Positions 1 to 9,375 of a stretch of DNA of 64,000 nt are shown here, piece after piece. This DNA is from Phycisphaeraceae bacterium (GTDB lineage: Bacteria; Planctomycetota; Phycisphaerae; Phycisphaerales; Phycisphaeraceae): positions 636,919-700,918 of the forward strand of contig JAVKCD010000003.1 in the NCBI GenBank assembly GCA_040222855.1. The letters are read 5' to 3'. The position numbers were made by a program, and so were the translations under genes. How positions within the stretch are numbered: the first letter of the stretch is position 1; each line of letters begins with the position of its first letter. Below the pieces are notes generated by a model that saw only the letters and a program-made list of their open reading frames with translations, did not search any database and was not told the DNA's origin.

Positions 1-476
1 ACATACAACACCTTCCCCACCAACTCCCGACGGACCGACCCGCCGTCCGCATCCGCCCTCAGAAAATCATGAATCGGGATCGACGCATCGAACTTCACCC
101 CCAACTCGTGGACCCGCGACTCGAAATAACTGCACCGAACAATCACACCCCCAAACCAGTGCCGATCTCCCTGCACATTCTTGAGGCCCACAAAGACCCG
201 GGTCCCCGTGTGCAGAAAGCTCCCGTGCAAGATACTCACACCACCCGCCGAAATGTCTCGTGGAAGCACCATGCACTGTGCCGTCGATCCACCCGGATGC
301 GTTACCCGCATCAACACCGACCCGCAATCCTTTAAGGCCTGACGCGTGTGGCGACGCTGATCACTCCCCGCGTGCATCTTCTCACGACCCTTGAGCTTCG
401 CGAGAATCTTGTCCACCGTCACCGGCGGAAGCCTCAGCGTGTCAAGAAACTGCTCTTCTTCACTAGGTCGTGACAC
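1..476 (-). CDS. PilZ-domain protein, cut by the left edge
   Basis: The frame reads from a GTG at 476 with GAAGGA a few bases upstream and stays open to base 1, so the 3' end is missing (158 codons visible). Residues 41-45 read RRHTR and residues 74-79 read DISAGG. This is the paired Arg motif and D-x-S-x-x-G motif by which PilZ domains bind cyclic di-GMP, spaced as usual by a beta strand region. The first 40 residues are charged and look helical. It is probably a cytoplasmic c-di-GMP effector; its partner cannot be told. It is divergent from the GH17 gene across about 200 bp. Confidence 0.8.
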   Translation of the reverse strand, partial: MSRPSEEEQFLDTLRLPPVTVDKILAKLKGREKMHAGSDQRRHTRQALKDCGSVLMRVTHPGGSTAQCMVLPRDISAGGVSILHGSFLHTGTRVFVGLKNVQGDRHWFGGVIVRCSYFESRVHELGVKFDASIPIHDFLRADADGGSVRRELVGKVLY

Positions 477-675
477 AGCCGATCCTTCACACCCGAAATT
501 ACAACAGCATCAGTTATCCCCCTCTTCATCGGCCAGATCACCGGCCCGCTTCTCCTCACAACGAGAGGATCAGACCCAACCCCACCCACCCGATAACCCG
601 CCAATAACCAACTCAGCACAACGGTAAACCCCTATAGTCCTCACAGTTGACCCTCATCGCACATGGAGAAAAACC

Positions 676-1716
676 ATGCCTCGCTCCCTCACGATCATCC
701 TCGCATTCCTCACCTTCCTCTCCCCCGCCATCGCTCAACCCCCCGCCGAGCCCGGCCATCCGCGCCAGAGCCCGTTCATCAAACGACCCTTCGACCCCAC
801 CGTCAATGGTCAGTGGGCCGGCGAAGCCATCTGCTACGGACCCCACCGCGACGGTCAGTCCCCCGATGGCCTCCAACCCACCCCCGACCAGGTCCTCGAA
901 GACCTCCACATCATCACCCGACACTGGAACATGCTCCGCATGTACGGTGCCCGCGGAGCCACCGAAACCAGCCTCCAACTCATCCGCGAACACGACCTGC
1001 CCCTCAAGGTCGTCGTCGGCGCCTGGATCGCCACCGAAACCAGCCTAGACGAAGGCGGCAACCCTCTGGAAACCTTCCCCGAGACCATCGCCAACAACCA
1101 GGCCGAAGTCCAAACCGCCATCCGACTCGCCAACCAATACCCCGACATCGTCGCCGCCGTCACGATCGGCAACGAAACCCAGGTCGACTGGTCCTTCCAC
1201 CCCGTCCAGCTCCCTGTCCTCATCAACTACATCCGCCATGCCCGCGCCCACACCTCCGCGCCCGTCTCCACCGCCGACGTCTCCACCTACTGGGCCACCC
1301 CTGAGAGTAAACCCCTCGCCGATGAGCTCGACTTCATCATGACCCACATCTACGCCATGTGGAACAAACAGTCCCTCGACACCGCCCTCGACTGGACCCG
1401 CGATCAATACAACCAGGGCACCACCACCCACCCCGATCACCAGTTTGTCATAGGCGAAGCCGGGTGGGCCACCACCTCACGCAAAGCTGGCGAAGAAGGC
1501 GAGCTCATCACAGGCGTCGCCAGCGAAGCCAACCAGACCACCTTCTACCGCGAGTTCGTCGACTGGACCACAGCCGAAAAAATCCCCAACTTCTTCTTCC
1601 AGGCCTTCGACGAAAAATGGAAAGGCGACGAACACGCCGACGGAGCTGAAAAACACTGGGGCCTCTACTTCTCCAACAGAACCCCCAAACAAGCCCTCCG
1701 CCAACCCCAACCCTGA
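676..1716 (+). CDS. Secreted GH17-like beta-glucanase
   Basis: The 346-aa protein begins with a signal peptide (hydrophobic to about residue 20, ending AIAQ). The body is a TIM-barrel hydrolase of the GH17 type. Two conserved acids are in place: E167 in IGNE (acid/base) and E261 in IGEAGW (nucleophile), followed by FFQAFDEKWK near the end of the barrel. Family members cleave or transglycosylate beta-1,3-glucans, outside the cytoplasm. The start is supported by GGAG about 9 bases upstream. It stands alone between the divergent PilZ gene and a convergent phosphoesterase. Substrate is inferred only from the family. Confidence 0.82.
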   Translation: MPRSLTIILAFLTFLSPAIAQPPAEPGHPRQSPFIKRPFDPTVNGQWAGEAICYGPHRDGQSPDGLQPTPDQVLEDLHIITRHWNMLRMYGARGATETSLQLIREHDLPLKVVVGAWIATETSLDEGGNPLETFPETIANNQAEVQTAIRLANQYPDIVAAVTIGNETQVDWSFHPVQLPVLINYIRHARAHTSAPVSTADVSTYWATPESKPLADELDFIMTHIYAMWNKQSLDTALDWTRDQYNQGTTTHPDHQFVIGEAGWATTSRKAGEEGELITGVASEANQTTFYREFVDWTTAEKIPNFFFQAFDEKWKGDEHADGAEKHWGLYFSNRTPKQALRQPQP

Positions 1717-1745
1717 ACCCTCCCCTCACCTCCTGACGCAGGCCC

Positions 1746-2258
1746 CTAAGGCCCCGCGTACACCTCCACCACATCCGCCTTCAGCGTCTCCAGGTCCAGC
1801 AACGCCACCGTGCATCGATCCGTCACCCACCCGCAACACTCCCCGGGATTCAGGCGCAACTGCTGCTGTCCTCCCACCTCCACGACCTCATGCCCCGCCT
1901 CGTGCGTGTGCCCCGTGATCACCACATCTGCCCCCATCATCTCCTCAGGCCGCAGCCACTCAATGAAGTGCGACATCACCACCACGCGCCCCCCCACCTC
2001 CACCCGCAACGACCCCTCCACCACCTGCGGCAGCATCGCCTTCAACCCCGCACGCTCCCCATCGTTGTTCCCCAGTACGCAATGAACAGGCGTTTCCCCG
2101 AGCCCGCTGACCTCAGGCAACAGCAACTTCGCCGCAAATGGAGCCACGAAATCGCCCGCATGAAACACGGCCCCCACCCCCACCTGACGGAACATAGCCA
2201 TCGCCCGACGAAATGTCGGCAGCCGGTCATGCGTATCACTGATCACACCAACGCGCAT
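1746..2258 (-). CDS. YfcE/MJ0936-type metallophosphoesterase
   Basis: The 170-aa protein carries the calcineurin-like metal motifs in order: GVISDTHD near the N-terminus, HAGDF, LGNND, and ITGHTHE near residue 130, then an NPGE segment. These ligands hold a two-metal centre that hydrolyses phosphodiesters. The length is normal for this single-domain family. I chose the ATG at 2258 because the motif begins immediately after it; an in-frame TTG at 2285 would add nine residues and an awkward spacing. The physiological substrate is unknown. It is convergent with the GH17 gene. Confidence 0.85.
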   Translation of the reverse strand: MRVGVISDTHDRLPTFRRAMAMFRQVGVGAVFHAGDFVAPFAAKLLLPEVSGLGETPVHCVLGNNDGERAGLKAMLPQVVEGSLRVEVGGRVVVMSHFIEWLRPEEMMGADVVITGHTHEAGHEVVEVGGQQQLRLNPGECCGWVTDRCTVALLDLETLKADVVEVYAGP

Positions 2259-2498
2259 AAACAAGACTATCGGACCTCCCGCCAAAACACCATAAATCCC
2301 GCTGAGCCTTCACCCTAAAGAAAAATCCCCACCCCGCCCAGCAACCGCCCGAGTGGCCGGAGTCGAGTGCAGCGAACCCGGGACCCAACGAACTCTCACC
2401 TCGGACAACCCCCTTTTCCGCCCTCAAAGCCCAAAAATTCTCGATCCCACCCCACCGCCGGGGTAGAGTTCATCATCGTGACACTCGAAGTTCCCACC

Positions 2499-2720
2499 AT
2501 GCCCCGCACCCACCTCGCCCTGCCCAGCTACGTCGCCCTGCTGGCACCCGCCCTCTTCCTCCTCGCCCTCGCTCTCCTGAGCCGCTTCGCCGATCAGGGC
2601 ACCCCTCTCGACCTCACCCTCGCCCTCGCCGCGGCCGCCCTTGCCTTCATCCTCATCATCGCCCTCCTCCAGCCCCACCTCACCCTCAACGCACCCCCCC
2701 GCCGGCACAAAACCGGCTAA
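2499..2720 (+). CDS. Small two-helix membrane protein
   Basis: A 73-aa protein with two hydrophobic segments (about residues 9-28 and 37-56), a short linker with charged residues, and a basic C-terminus (PPRRHKTG). No family is recognised. The ATG at 2499 fits the hydropathy; the upstream part of the open frame is low-complexity and unlikely to be coding. No clear ribosome binding site is visible, so the start and even expression are uncertain. Confidence 0.45.
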   Translation: MPRTHLALPSYVALLAPALFLLALALLSRFADQGTPLDLTLALAAAALAFILIIALLQPHLTLNAPPRRHKTG

Positions 2721-2877
2721 ACACCCACGGCCGCCCCAATCTCCCTTCCGGCCGACGCCACCCCCCCCTTTCTGCACTGATCTCTCGCCATCGGATGGCC
2801 GAGGACGAGCGCAGTGAGCCCACGGATCCAAGGGTTTCACTCACCCATCCCGCGTCGAATCCTCTAACCTCTCTCCT

Positions 2878-3201
2878 ATGAGCGACCGACTCCCCCAACT
2901 GCAGAAACTCCACGACCTCGACCCCAAGGACCCCTTCCTCACCTACGCGATCGCGCTCGAACACACCAAGGCCGATGACCCCGCCGAAGCCATCATCTGG
3001 CTCGACAAAACCCTGGAACTCAACCCCGACGAGTTCTACGCTTACTTCCAAAAAGCCAAAGCCCTCGCCGACCTGGGCGAAACCCCCGCAGCCATCGAAG
3101 CCGCCACGTCTGGCCGCAACCGCGCTGCCAAAGCTCAGGACGAAAAAGCCGCCTCCGAACTCAACGAACTCCTCCACATGCTCACCACCGACCTCGACTA
3201 A
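2878..3201 (+). CDS. Small TPR protein
   Basis: A 107-aa soluble protein with tetratricopeptide-like repeats: one from about residue 18 to 50 (LTYAIALEH, then AIIWLDKTLELNPD) and a second from 52 to 85 (FYAYFQKAKALADLGE). The phase and the LNPD turn are typical. It probably acts as a small protein-binding module; no catalytic motif is present. It lies at the last C-rich stretch before the abrupt strand composition change near 3.2 kb. Confidence 0.72.
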   Translation: MSDRLPQLQKLHDLDPKDPFLTYAIALEHTKADDPAEAIIWLDKTLELNPDEFYAYFQKAKALADLGETPAAIEAATSGRNRAAKAQDEKAASELNELLHMLTTDLD

Positions 3202-3361
3202 GCAGCCCCCCGCTGGTATTGCTGATCAAGGTGATGCTCCGCTGTGAACCCTGTTGCCTTGGGTGCGGGCAGCTTGAGAGAGATAGAGCATTTCTCCGGT
3301 ACAGAGGCCTGTAGAGGTCTGCGTCTGCGTTTGATGGTTATGGATCGTTTATGGTTGGGGG

Positions 3362-4219
3362 ATGAAGTACCGGATGATTGGTGTGGACCTGGATGGGACG
3401 TTGTTGCGGGGGGATTCGACGGTGTCGGATCGGGTGGTGGGGGCGATCGAGGCGGCGGTGGCGGCTGGGGTGTTGGTGGTGCCGTGTACGGGTCGGACGT
3501 GGCGGGAGGCGCGGCGGGTGATCGGGCATGTGGGGGCGTTGGACCTTGGGGTGTTTCTGACCGGTGCGCACACGGCTCGGCTGTCGGATGGTCATACGCA
3601 CGAGGCGCGGACGATCCCGGACGGGTTGCTGCGGCGGTCGCTGGACCTGTTGTGGGGGTTGCCGCAGGCGCTGCTGGTGTTTCGCGATCCGGATGTGGCG
3701 GGGTATGAGTACATGATCACAGGGGCGGGCGAGATTCAGGGTGAGACGACGTGGTGGTTTGAGCATAACGGGACGCCTTACCGGGAGGTGAGGTCGCCTG
3801 TGGCGGGGGATTTTGAGGGGTGTCTGCGGCTGAGTGTGGTGGGGTTTCGGGAGTCGATCGAGGGGTCGTACGGGCGAGTGCAGCGGGCGTTGGGGGACGC
3901 GGTGGAGACGCATCATTTCGCGACGATTCCAGCCCCGGACGGTGAGCGGATGTATCACCTGCTTGAGGTGTTTCCAGCGGGGGTGACGAAGTGGACGGCG
4001 TTGGAGCGGCTGGCTGTGGAGCGGGGGATTGAGGTGGGTGAGGTGGCGGTGGTGGGGGATCAGGTGAACGATCTGCCGATGCTGCGGGGAGCGGGGTTGT
4101 CAGTCGCGATGGGGAACGCGCCTGGACATGTGAAGGCGGAAGCGCATCAGGTAACGGAGTCGAATGAGGAGGATGGTTTGGCGGTGGCGATTGAGCGGAT
4201 GTTGGCGGGGAAATGGTGA
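3362..4219 (+). CDS. Cof-type HAD phosphatase
   Basis: The 285-aa protein has the HAD motifs: I = DLDGTLL (about residues 9-15, nucleophile and acid Asp), II = PCTGRT, III = the Lys in AGVTKWTAL, IV = GDQVNDLPML. A cap domain of subclass IIB lies between II and III. Such enzymes dephosphorylate sugar phosphates, nucleotides or cofactor precursors such as pyridoxal or flavin phosphates, so the substrate cannot be named. A G-rich ribosome binding site directly precedes the ATG. Confidence 0.85.
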   Translation: MKYRMIGVDLDGTLLRGDSTVSDRVVGAIEAAVAAGVLVVPCTGRTWREARRVIGHVGALDLGVFLTGAHTARLSDGHTHEARTIPDGLLRRSLDLLWGLPQALLVFRDPDVAGYEYMITGAGEIQGETTWWFEHNGTPYREVRSPVAGDFEGCLRLSVVGFRESIEGSYGRVQRALGDAVETHHFATIPAPDGERMYHLLEVFPAGVTKWTALERLAVERGIEVGEVAVVGDQVNDLPMLRGAGLSVAMGNAPGHVKAEAHQVTESNEEDGLAVAIERMLAGKW

Positions 4220-4350
4220 GTCCCCCCACCCCCTCCACTTTTTAAGGTTGAGAGGGGATGGAAAGGTTGATGGTGACAGTACAGGGCATTCGGAGGACCG
4301 AACTGCCCTGTGGCACCCGAGCGTGGTGCCGGAGGGGTTATGCTGGGGGG

Positions 4351-4827
4351 ATGAAGATGAATGTGACGGAGCAGGCGGTGGTTGAGGTGTCGATGCGATG
4401 GCTGGAGCATGGGCGGGGGCTGCCGGTGCCTTCGTATGGGACGGAGCATGCGGCGGGGATGGATTTGCATGCGGCGGTGGGTGCGGAGACGCCTGTGACG
4501 ATCGAGCCGGGTCGGATTGCGTTGATTCCGTGTGGTTTCGCGATGGCGGTGCCGGTGGGGTATGAGGCTCAGGTGCGCCCGAGGTCGGGGTTGGGTTTGA
4601 AGTTCGGGATCTCGATGCCGAATGCGCCGGGGACGATTGATGCGGACTACCGGGGCGAGGTGGGTGTCCCGCTGATTAATCATGGTGGGAAGGCGTTTGT
4701 GGTGGAGCGTGGGATGCGGATCGCGCAGATGGTGGTGACGCCTGTGCCTAGGGTGGTGTGGGAGGTGGTGGAGGTGCTTGAGGAGACGGGAAGGGGCGGG
4801 GGAGGGTTTGGGAGTACGGGGGTGTGA
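4351..4827 (+). CDS. dut: dUTP diphosphatase
   Basis: All five dUTPase motifs are present in order: [37 protein letters not shown] and a C-terminal [11 protein letters not shown] that closes over the active site in the trimer. The enzyme hydrolyses dUTP to dUMP and diphosphate, keeping uracil out of DNA and feeding dTMP synthesis. The 158-aa length is normal. The ATG at 4351 is chosen because it falls just before the conserved region; a second ATG at 4357 is also possible and has better spacing to the G-run. Confidence 0.93.
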   Translation: MKMNVTEQAVVEVSMRWLEHGRGLPVPSYGTEHAAGMDLHAAVGAETPVTIEPGRIALIPCGFAMAVPVGYEAQVRPRSGLGLKFGISMPNAPGTIDADYRGEVGVPLINHGGKAFVVERGMRIAQMVVTPVPRVVWEVVEVLEETGRGGGGFGSTGV

Positions 4828-4833
4828 GATCAC

Positions 4834-5223
4834 ATGAATCTAAAGAAGATAAAGACGTTTCATTTGCTGCTTGCAGTGCTTTGTCTGGTTGTGGTTTTGT
4901 CTGCCGCTGGTGCGATTCTTTTTGTGGCACCTCCCCCTTCACAAGAGACCATCGACGCCGTAAAGACTCGATTTGTTCTACGCGATGTTGAGCACGGCCT
5001 TCTGATGTACCAGAGGCAGTTCGAGAGGCATCCGGATGAAAGCACGTGGCTCGATGAACTCCGAGCCTCCGAGGGTGACGTTGCAGATTTGGGAGTTGAT
5101 GCGTGGGGACGGATAGTTGAGGTTGACTTCAAGGAGTGGGAGATTCGGTCGGCGGGTCTTGATGGCGTGATGGGGAATGAAGATGACGTGACGCTGGCTA
5201 TCACGCAGTTGCAGGCTCCCTGA
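4834..5223 (+). CDS. Pseudopilin-like (GspG-type) membrane protein
   Basis: A 129-aa protein with one N-terminal membrane helix (residues 9-31). Its C-terminal part has the layout of the GspG pseudopilin domain: VDAWGR, a beta strand with EIRSAG, then LDGVMGNEDDV, matching the calcium-binding loop DGxxGTxDD of type II secretion major pseudopilins. It lacks the usual prepilin cleavage site Gly-Phe-Thr-Leu-x-Glu, so it may be a stand-alone anchored relative and not a pilus subunit. It follows dut by 6 bp. Its G+C looks lower than its neighbours. Confidence 0.66.
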   Translation: MNLKKIKTFHLLLAVLCLVVVLSAAGAILFVAPPPSQETIDAVKTRFVLRDVEHGLLMYQRQFERHPDESTWLDELRASEGDVADLGVDAWGRIVEVDFKEWEIRSAGLDGVMGNEDDVTLAITQLQAP

Positions 5224-5314
5224 TTCAGCGGATTGGCAGGTATGGCGTTCAGTAGGGGGAGTCGCCGATAATGTTGTGGTGCGCCCGTGATGGGCGGGAA
5301 GGACCTAAGTACTG

Positions 5315-8116
5315 ATGGCTGCGAAGCGGAAGACGAAAGCGGATGAGGGGTCGGGGTCGTTGGCGGTGCCGGTGATTTTGTGGCTGGTGGGGGTGGTGTT
5401 GGTGGTGCTGCTGGGGGTGTCGCTGGCGAGTTATGACGCGATGGACCCCCCCACCATTGCCGAGGGGGTCACACGGGATGAGGTCAAGAACCTGGCGGGG
5501 CCGATCGGGGCTTATCTGGCGCACAAGGCTTATCTGATGCTGGGGCCTGGGGTGTGGATTCTGGTGGCGGGGTTGGCGGCGTATCTGGGGTTGCGGGGGT
5601 TTGGGGTGCCGGTGCGTCATGTGGCGCTGCGTGGGGTGGGGCTGGTGTTGATGGCGGTGGCGGGGAGTGCGTTGGTGGCGGCGGCGACGCCTGGGGGGAT
5701 CACGGGGCCGGCTTCGGTGCCGGGGCCGGGGGGGTTGTTGGCGGCGGTGATCTCGATGGAGCTGACTGGGTGGTTTTCGCTGGTGGGGGCGGTGCTGATC
5801 CTGGGGTTGGTGTTCTGGGTGGGGGCTATCGTGACGGAGGAGAAGCTGGCGGTGGAGTGGCCGCTTCGGTTGATGGGGCTGAGCTGGCGCGGGGCGCGGG
5901 TGGGGGTGCCGGTGGCGTTGGGGGCGATGGGCGGCGCGGTGGGTGCGTTGGGTGAGATGACGCGGCCTAGGGAGCGGGGTGCTTCGCCACTGGAGCGGAT
6001 GCGTGAGGCGTCGAAGAAGCGGTCGGCTGCGGCGCGGCAGAAGCGGAAGGGTGAGGTCGTCGAGGACGAGGATCATATTGATGAGGATGCGGGCGGGTTT
6101 GCGGGGACGCACTCCTTCGATCCGGATGCTGAGGAGGTGGGGTACGAGGACGACGAAGAGGAGTACGAGTACGAGGATGAGGAGGAGGACGAGGAGTACG
6201 ACGAGGATGAGGTCGAGGGGGGTGCGGATGATGAGGAGGATGACGTCGAGGATGAGGCGGAGGTCGCGGAGGCTTATCTGTCGAGTCGGAAGAAGTTTGA
6301 TCCTGATGAGTTGCGGGCGAAGATGGCGCAGCTGCCGATCAACTTTGCGCCGAAGCAGCGTAAGAGCAGTTCCCCGCCACGGGAGATTGATCTGAAGGGT
6401 TATCAGTTCCCGGGGATGGATATTCTGATGGAGCCGGAGGGTGATTTCACGGCGGAGCAGGAGGCGATTGTTCGTGAGCAGGCGGTGGACCTGGAGAAGG
6501 CGTTGCAGCAGTACCGGATTGAGGGCGAGGTGGTGGGGATTGATTCGGGTCCGGTGATCACGCTGTTTGAGGTTCGGCTGGCCCCCGGGACGAAGGTCTC
6601 GCGGATCCAGGCGGTGGATTCGGATCTGGCGCGGGCGTTGAAAGCTCAGAATATTCGTGTGGTGGCGAACATGGCGGGGAAGGACACGGTGGGGATTGAG
6701 GTTCCGAATCTCAAGAAGGAGCGGGTGAGGCTCAAGGAGTTGATGCAGGGTTCGGAGGATCAGACGCGGAAGATGAAGCTGCCGATGTTCCTTGGGAAGG
6801 ATGCTTCGGGGACGCCTTTGGTGTCGGACCTGGCGGCGATGCCTCATGTGCTGATTGCGGGGACGACGGGTTCGGGCAAGTCGGTGTGCATGAACGCGAT
6901 CATCATGTCGTTTTTGTATACGAAGCGGCCGGATGAGCTGAAGCTGGTGCTGGTGGACCCGAAGATGGTGGAGATGTCGATGTATCGGGACATCCCTCAC
7001 CTGATGTGTCCGGTGGTGACGGAGATGGCGAAGGCGGCGTCGATTCTGGAGTGGGCGGTGACGAAGATGGACGAGCGGTACGAGCTGCTCGCGGAGGTGG
7101 GGGTTCGGGATATCTCGAGTTACAACGAGCTGGGTTGGGAAGAGATCAAGGAGCGGATGGAGCCGGGTAGTGAGGCGGAGGAGGCGCGGATCCCGAAGAA
7201 GCTGCCTTACATCGTGTTTGTGATTGACGAGCTGGCGGACCTGATGATGACCAACAAGGAGGTGGAGGGAGCGATCGTGCGTGTTGCGCAGAAGGCACGC
7301 GCGGTGGGGATTCACCTGATTCTGGCGACGCAGCGCCCGCAGGCGAATGTGGTGACGGGGCTGATCAAGTCGAACATGCCGTCGCGGATTGCGTTCAAAG
7401 TGGCTTCGGGAATGGACAGCCGGATTGTGCTGGATCAGAAGGGTGGGGAGTTGCTGCTGGGGCATGGGGACATGCTTTATCTGTCGCCACGGTCGAACAA
7501 GCTGACACGGGCGCAGGGTTCGCTGGTGGAGGACGCGGAGATCCGGGCGGCGTGCAAGTTCATCAAGACGCAGGCTCAGCAGAACTTCGAGCCGTCGCTG
7601 GTGCAGTTACGGGGTGAGGTGGATGCGGACCTGAGTGAGCGTGATCCGATGTTTGACGAGGCGGTGAAGGTGGTGATCGAGTCGAATCGCGGGTCGGTGT
7701 CACTGATTCAGAGGCGGCTGAATATTGGTTATGGGCGGGCGTCGCGGATCATTGAGGTGATGGAGGCGTCGGGGATTCTGGGGGGCCACAAGACGGCCCA
7801 GGCCCGAGAGGTGAATATTTCGCTGGATGAGTGGGAGGCGATGAAGGCTCAGGCGGAGGCGGATGCGGCGCTAGAGGAGGTCGAGGGGGCGGAGTTAGCG
7901 GACGAAGAGGTGGAGGAGGACGGGGAGGCGATTGAGTACGAGGACGAGGAAGCTGATGAGGGGGATGGGTCCGAGGAGGGTTATTGGGAAGAGGATGGCA
8001 GTGAGCAAGAGGAAGAGGACGATAGCGAGTGTGATGAAGCGTCGTCTGAGGACGGTGAGGATGTTCTCGCCGAGGACGACGCAGAGGACGATGACTCACC
8101 GCCTCGGCGTGCTTGA
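5315..8116 (+). CDS. ftsK: FtsK/SpoIIIE DNA translocase with acidic inserts
   Basis: A 933-aa DNA pump that segregates chromosome termini at the division septum. Residues 15-180 hold four membrane helices. Residues about 245-322 form an almost purely acidic linker (runs of E, D and Y). The alpha domain follows, then the RecA-like motor with Walker A GTTGSGKS at 516-523 and Walker B LPYIVFVIDEL. The gamma winged helix (FDEAVKVVIESNRGSVS onward, about 775-835) would read KOPS-like polar sequences. After it comes an unusual acidic tail of about 90 residues (about 845-933). A GGAAGG site lies 13 bases before the ATG. Confidence 0.95.
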   Translation: MAAKRKTKADEGSGSLAVPVILWLVGVVLVVLLGVSLASYDAMDPPTIAEGVTRDEVKNLAGPIGAYLAHKAYLMLGPGVWILVAGLAAYLGLRGFGVPVRHVALRGVGLVLMAVAGSALVAAATPGGITGPASVPGPGGLLAAVISMELTGWFSLVGAVLILGLVFWVGAIVTEEKLAVEWPLRLMGLSWRGARVGVPVALGAMGGAVGALGEMTRPRERGASPLERMREASKKRSAAARQKRKGEVVEDEDHIDEDAGGFAGTHSFDPDAEEVGYEDDEEEYEYEDEEEDEEYDEDEVEGGADDEEDDVEDEAEVAEAYLSSRKKFDPDELRAKMAQLPINFAPKQRKSSSPPREIDLKGYQFPGMDILMEPEGDFTAEQEAIVREQAVDLEKALQQYRIEGEVVGIDSGPVITLFEVRLAPGTKVSRIQAVDSDLARALKAQNIRVVANMAGKDTVGIEVPNLKKERVRLKELMQGSEDQTRKMKLPMFLGKDASGTPLVSDLAAMPHVLIAGTTGSGKSVCMNAIIMSFLYTKRPDELKLVLVDPKMVEMSMYRDIPHLMCPVVTEMAKAASILEWAVTKMDERYELLAEVGVRDISSYNELGWEEIKERMEPGSEAEEARIPKKLPYIVFVIDELADLMMTNKEVEGAIVRVAQKARAVGIHLILATQRPQANVVTGLIKSNMPSRIAFKVASGMDSRIVLDQKGGELLLGHGDMLYLSPRSNKLTRAQGSLVEDAEIRAACKFIKTQAQQNFEPSLVQLRGEVDADLSERDPMFDEAVKVVIESNRGSVSLIQRRLNIGYGRASRIIEVMEASGILGGHKTAQAREVNISLDEWEAMKAQAEADAALEEVEGAELADEEVEEDGEAIEYEDEEADEGDGSEEGYWEEDGSEQEEEDDSECDEASSEDGEDVLAEDDAEDDDSPPRRA

Positions 8117-8162
8117 GATGTGACGCTCGCGGCGGGAGGTCTTACGAGGCCCGCTGCCCGAG

Positions 8163-8759
8163 ATGATTCTTGTCTGGCTAGCTCTGGTCTTCACGATTGC
8201 TCTGGTGACGTTCACCGGTGGGGTGTTTCTTGCCTTTCATCCGTTGCATCAGTGGTCGCATCCGATGCGTGGGGTCGCGCGGGTGTTGTCGGTGGCTTTG
8301 TTTGTGGCGTTCGGGCTGAACGTGGCGGCGTGCTGGTCGTCATCGCAGACGATTCGGTCTTACTGGCGGGCGCAGGCTACTTTGGTGTCGGAGATTTACC
8401 CGGAGGTTGAGACCTACGCGAGGAATCATCCGGAGCGTTTGGTGCCGGCGCGTTGGGTGGGGAGGACGATGGAGCCGGTGTTTGAGGGGGGTGTGCGGCC
8501 GTTGTCTTATGGGTATGTGGAGGTGCAGGGTTTTCGTGGTGGCGAGAATGATTACCGGTGGGTGGCTTTTACGCCTGAGCCGTTCTATCAGCCAGCGTGG
8601 TCGTTGTGGAAGCCGTTGGGGGATCGGACACGTCTGGTGTTGCTGGCGTCAGGTAGGTTGTTGTGGTTGACGGAGCAGCAGTTTCAGGAGTTGCGGCCAG
8701 ACATCGCGACGCCACAGGGTGGTGAGGGGCTGGCATCGGTGAGTAGCGGGCGAGATTAA
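8163..8759 (+). CDS. Two-helix membrane protein of unknown function
   Basis: A 198-aa protein with two N-terminal membrane helices (residues 2-25 and 40-58) separated by a short loop, then a soluble domain rich in aromatic residues (GYVEVQGF, WVAFTPEPFYQPAW). I recognise no family. It starts 47 bp after ftsK and could be cotranscribed, with the soluble part on one side of the membrane. It ends head to head with the convergent gene at 8761. Confidence 0.6.
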   Translation: MILVWLALVFTIALVTFTGGVFLAFHPLHQWSHPMRGVARVLSVALFVAFGLNVAACWSSSQTIRSYWRAQATLVSEIYPEVETYARNHPERLVPARWVGRTMEPVFEGGVRPLSYGYVEVQGFRGGENDYRWVAFTPEPFYQPAWSLWKPLGDRTRLVLLASGRLLWLTEQQFQELRPDIATPQGGEGLASVSSGRD

Positions 8760-8760
8760 G

Positions 8761-9375
8761 TCAGGCGGAGAGCGCGACCGGGGTGGGGGTAAGTGAGTTT
8801 TTGAGGAGGGGTTTGCGAATGAGTTCGCGGGTACGGACGACGCCTACGAGGGTAAGTCGCGCTTCGAGTCGTGTCTGGGTTTGCCAGATGTGGTCGAGGA
8901 CGGGGTCGAGGGGCTGGGGTGCGGTGGACCATACGCCTTGGGTGGTGTCGGGCCAGGGGAGAGGTTGGGCGGCGATAAGGAAGCCGTCGCGGGTGTCGAG
9001 GGTGCGGGACCACATGGGTGCGGTGAGCCATTCGCGGAGGTCGGTGGCGGTGGCGAAGACGGAGGCGTGGGGTCGATCGAGGCGGTCTTGTGCGGCGGCG
9101 ATGTCGATGGCGGAGGTGGCATTGATCTGGGCGGGTGCGAGGCCGCGGATGAGGTCGCCATCGGAGGTCATGGCCTGGGTGAGTAGGTGAGGGAGAAGGC
9201 CATCGGGTGTAGCTTCGAGGGACCAGAAGCCGCGTTCGCCGAGGCGGACGAGTTCGAGTCCTGGGTGGAGGCGTTGGGCGAGGGCGTCGTGGTCGGCGGT
9301 GCCGATCCAGAGGGTGCGTTCGTAGCGTTTGCCGGTGACGGCGTGGTGGATAGGTGTCTGGGTTTGGGTGGTCAT
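8761..9375 (-). CDS. Hypothetical protein coupled to GbsR regulator
   Basis: A 204-aa soluble protein without membrane segments or motifs I recognise. It overlaps the regulator gene by four bases (ATGA), so the two are translationally coupled. Segments such as LWIGTADHDALAQRLHPGLELVRLGERGFWSLE suggest an alpha/beta fold, not a repeat protein. Because it is made with an autoregulated repressor, it could be a ligand-handling or effector partner; that is inference from position only. The pair should be studied together. Confidence 0.65.
   Translation of the reverse strand: MTTQTQTPIHHAVTGKRYERTLWIGTADHDALAQRLHPGLELVRLGERGFWSLEATPDGLLPHLLTQAMTSDGDLIRGLAPAQINATSAIDIAAAQDRLDRPHASVFATATDLREWLTAPMWSRTLDTRDGFLIAAQPLPWPDTTQGVWSTAPQPLDPVLDHIWQTQTRLEARLTLVGVVRTRELIRKPLLKNSLTPTPVALSA

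Noticed and set aside
2300..2498. N-terminal extension of the small membrane protein frame from 2367
   Set aside because: The extra 44 residues are low-complexity and lack a ribosome site; the hydrophobic protein begins at 2499.
5249..7465. Long open frame on the minus strand opposite ftsK
   Set aside because: Its translation is rich in Arg, His and Pro without any domain, as expected for the mirror of a GC-rich, acidic coding gene; ftsK on the plus strand has all family motifs.
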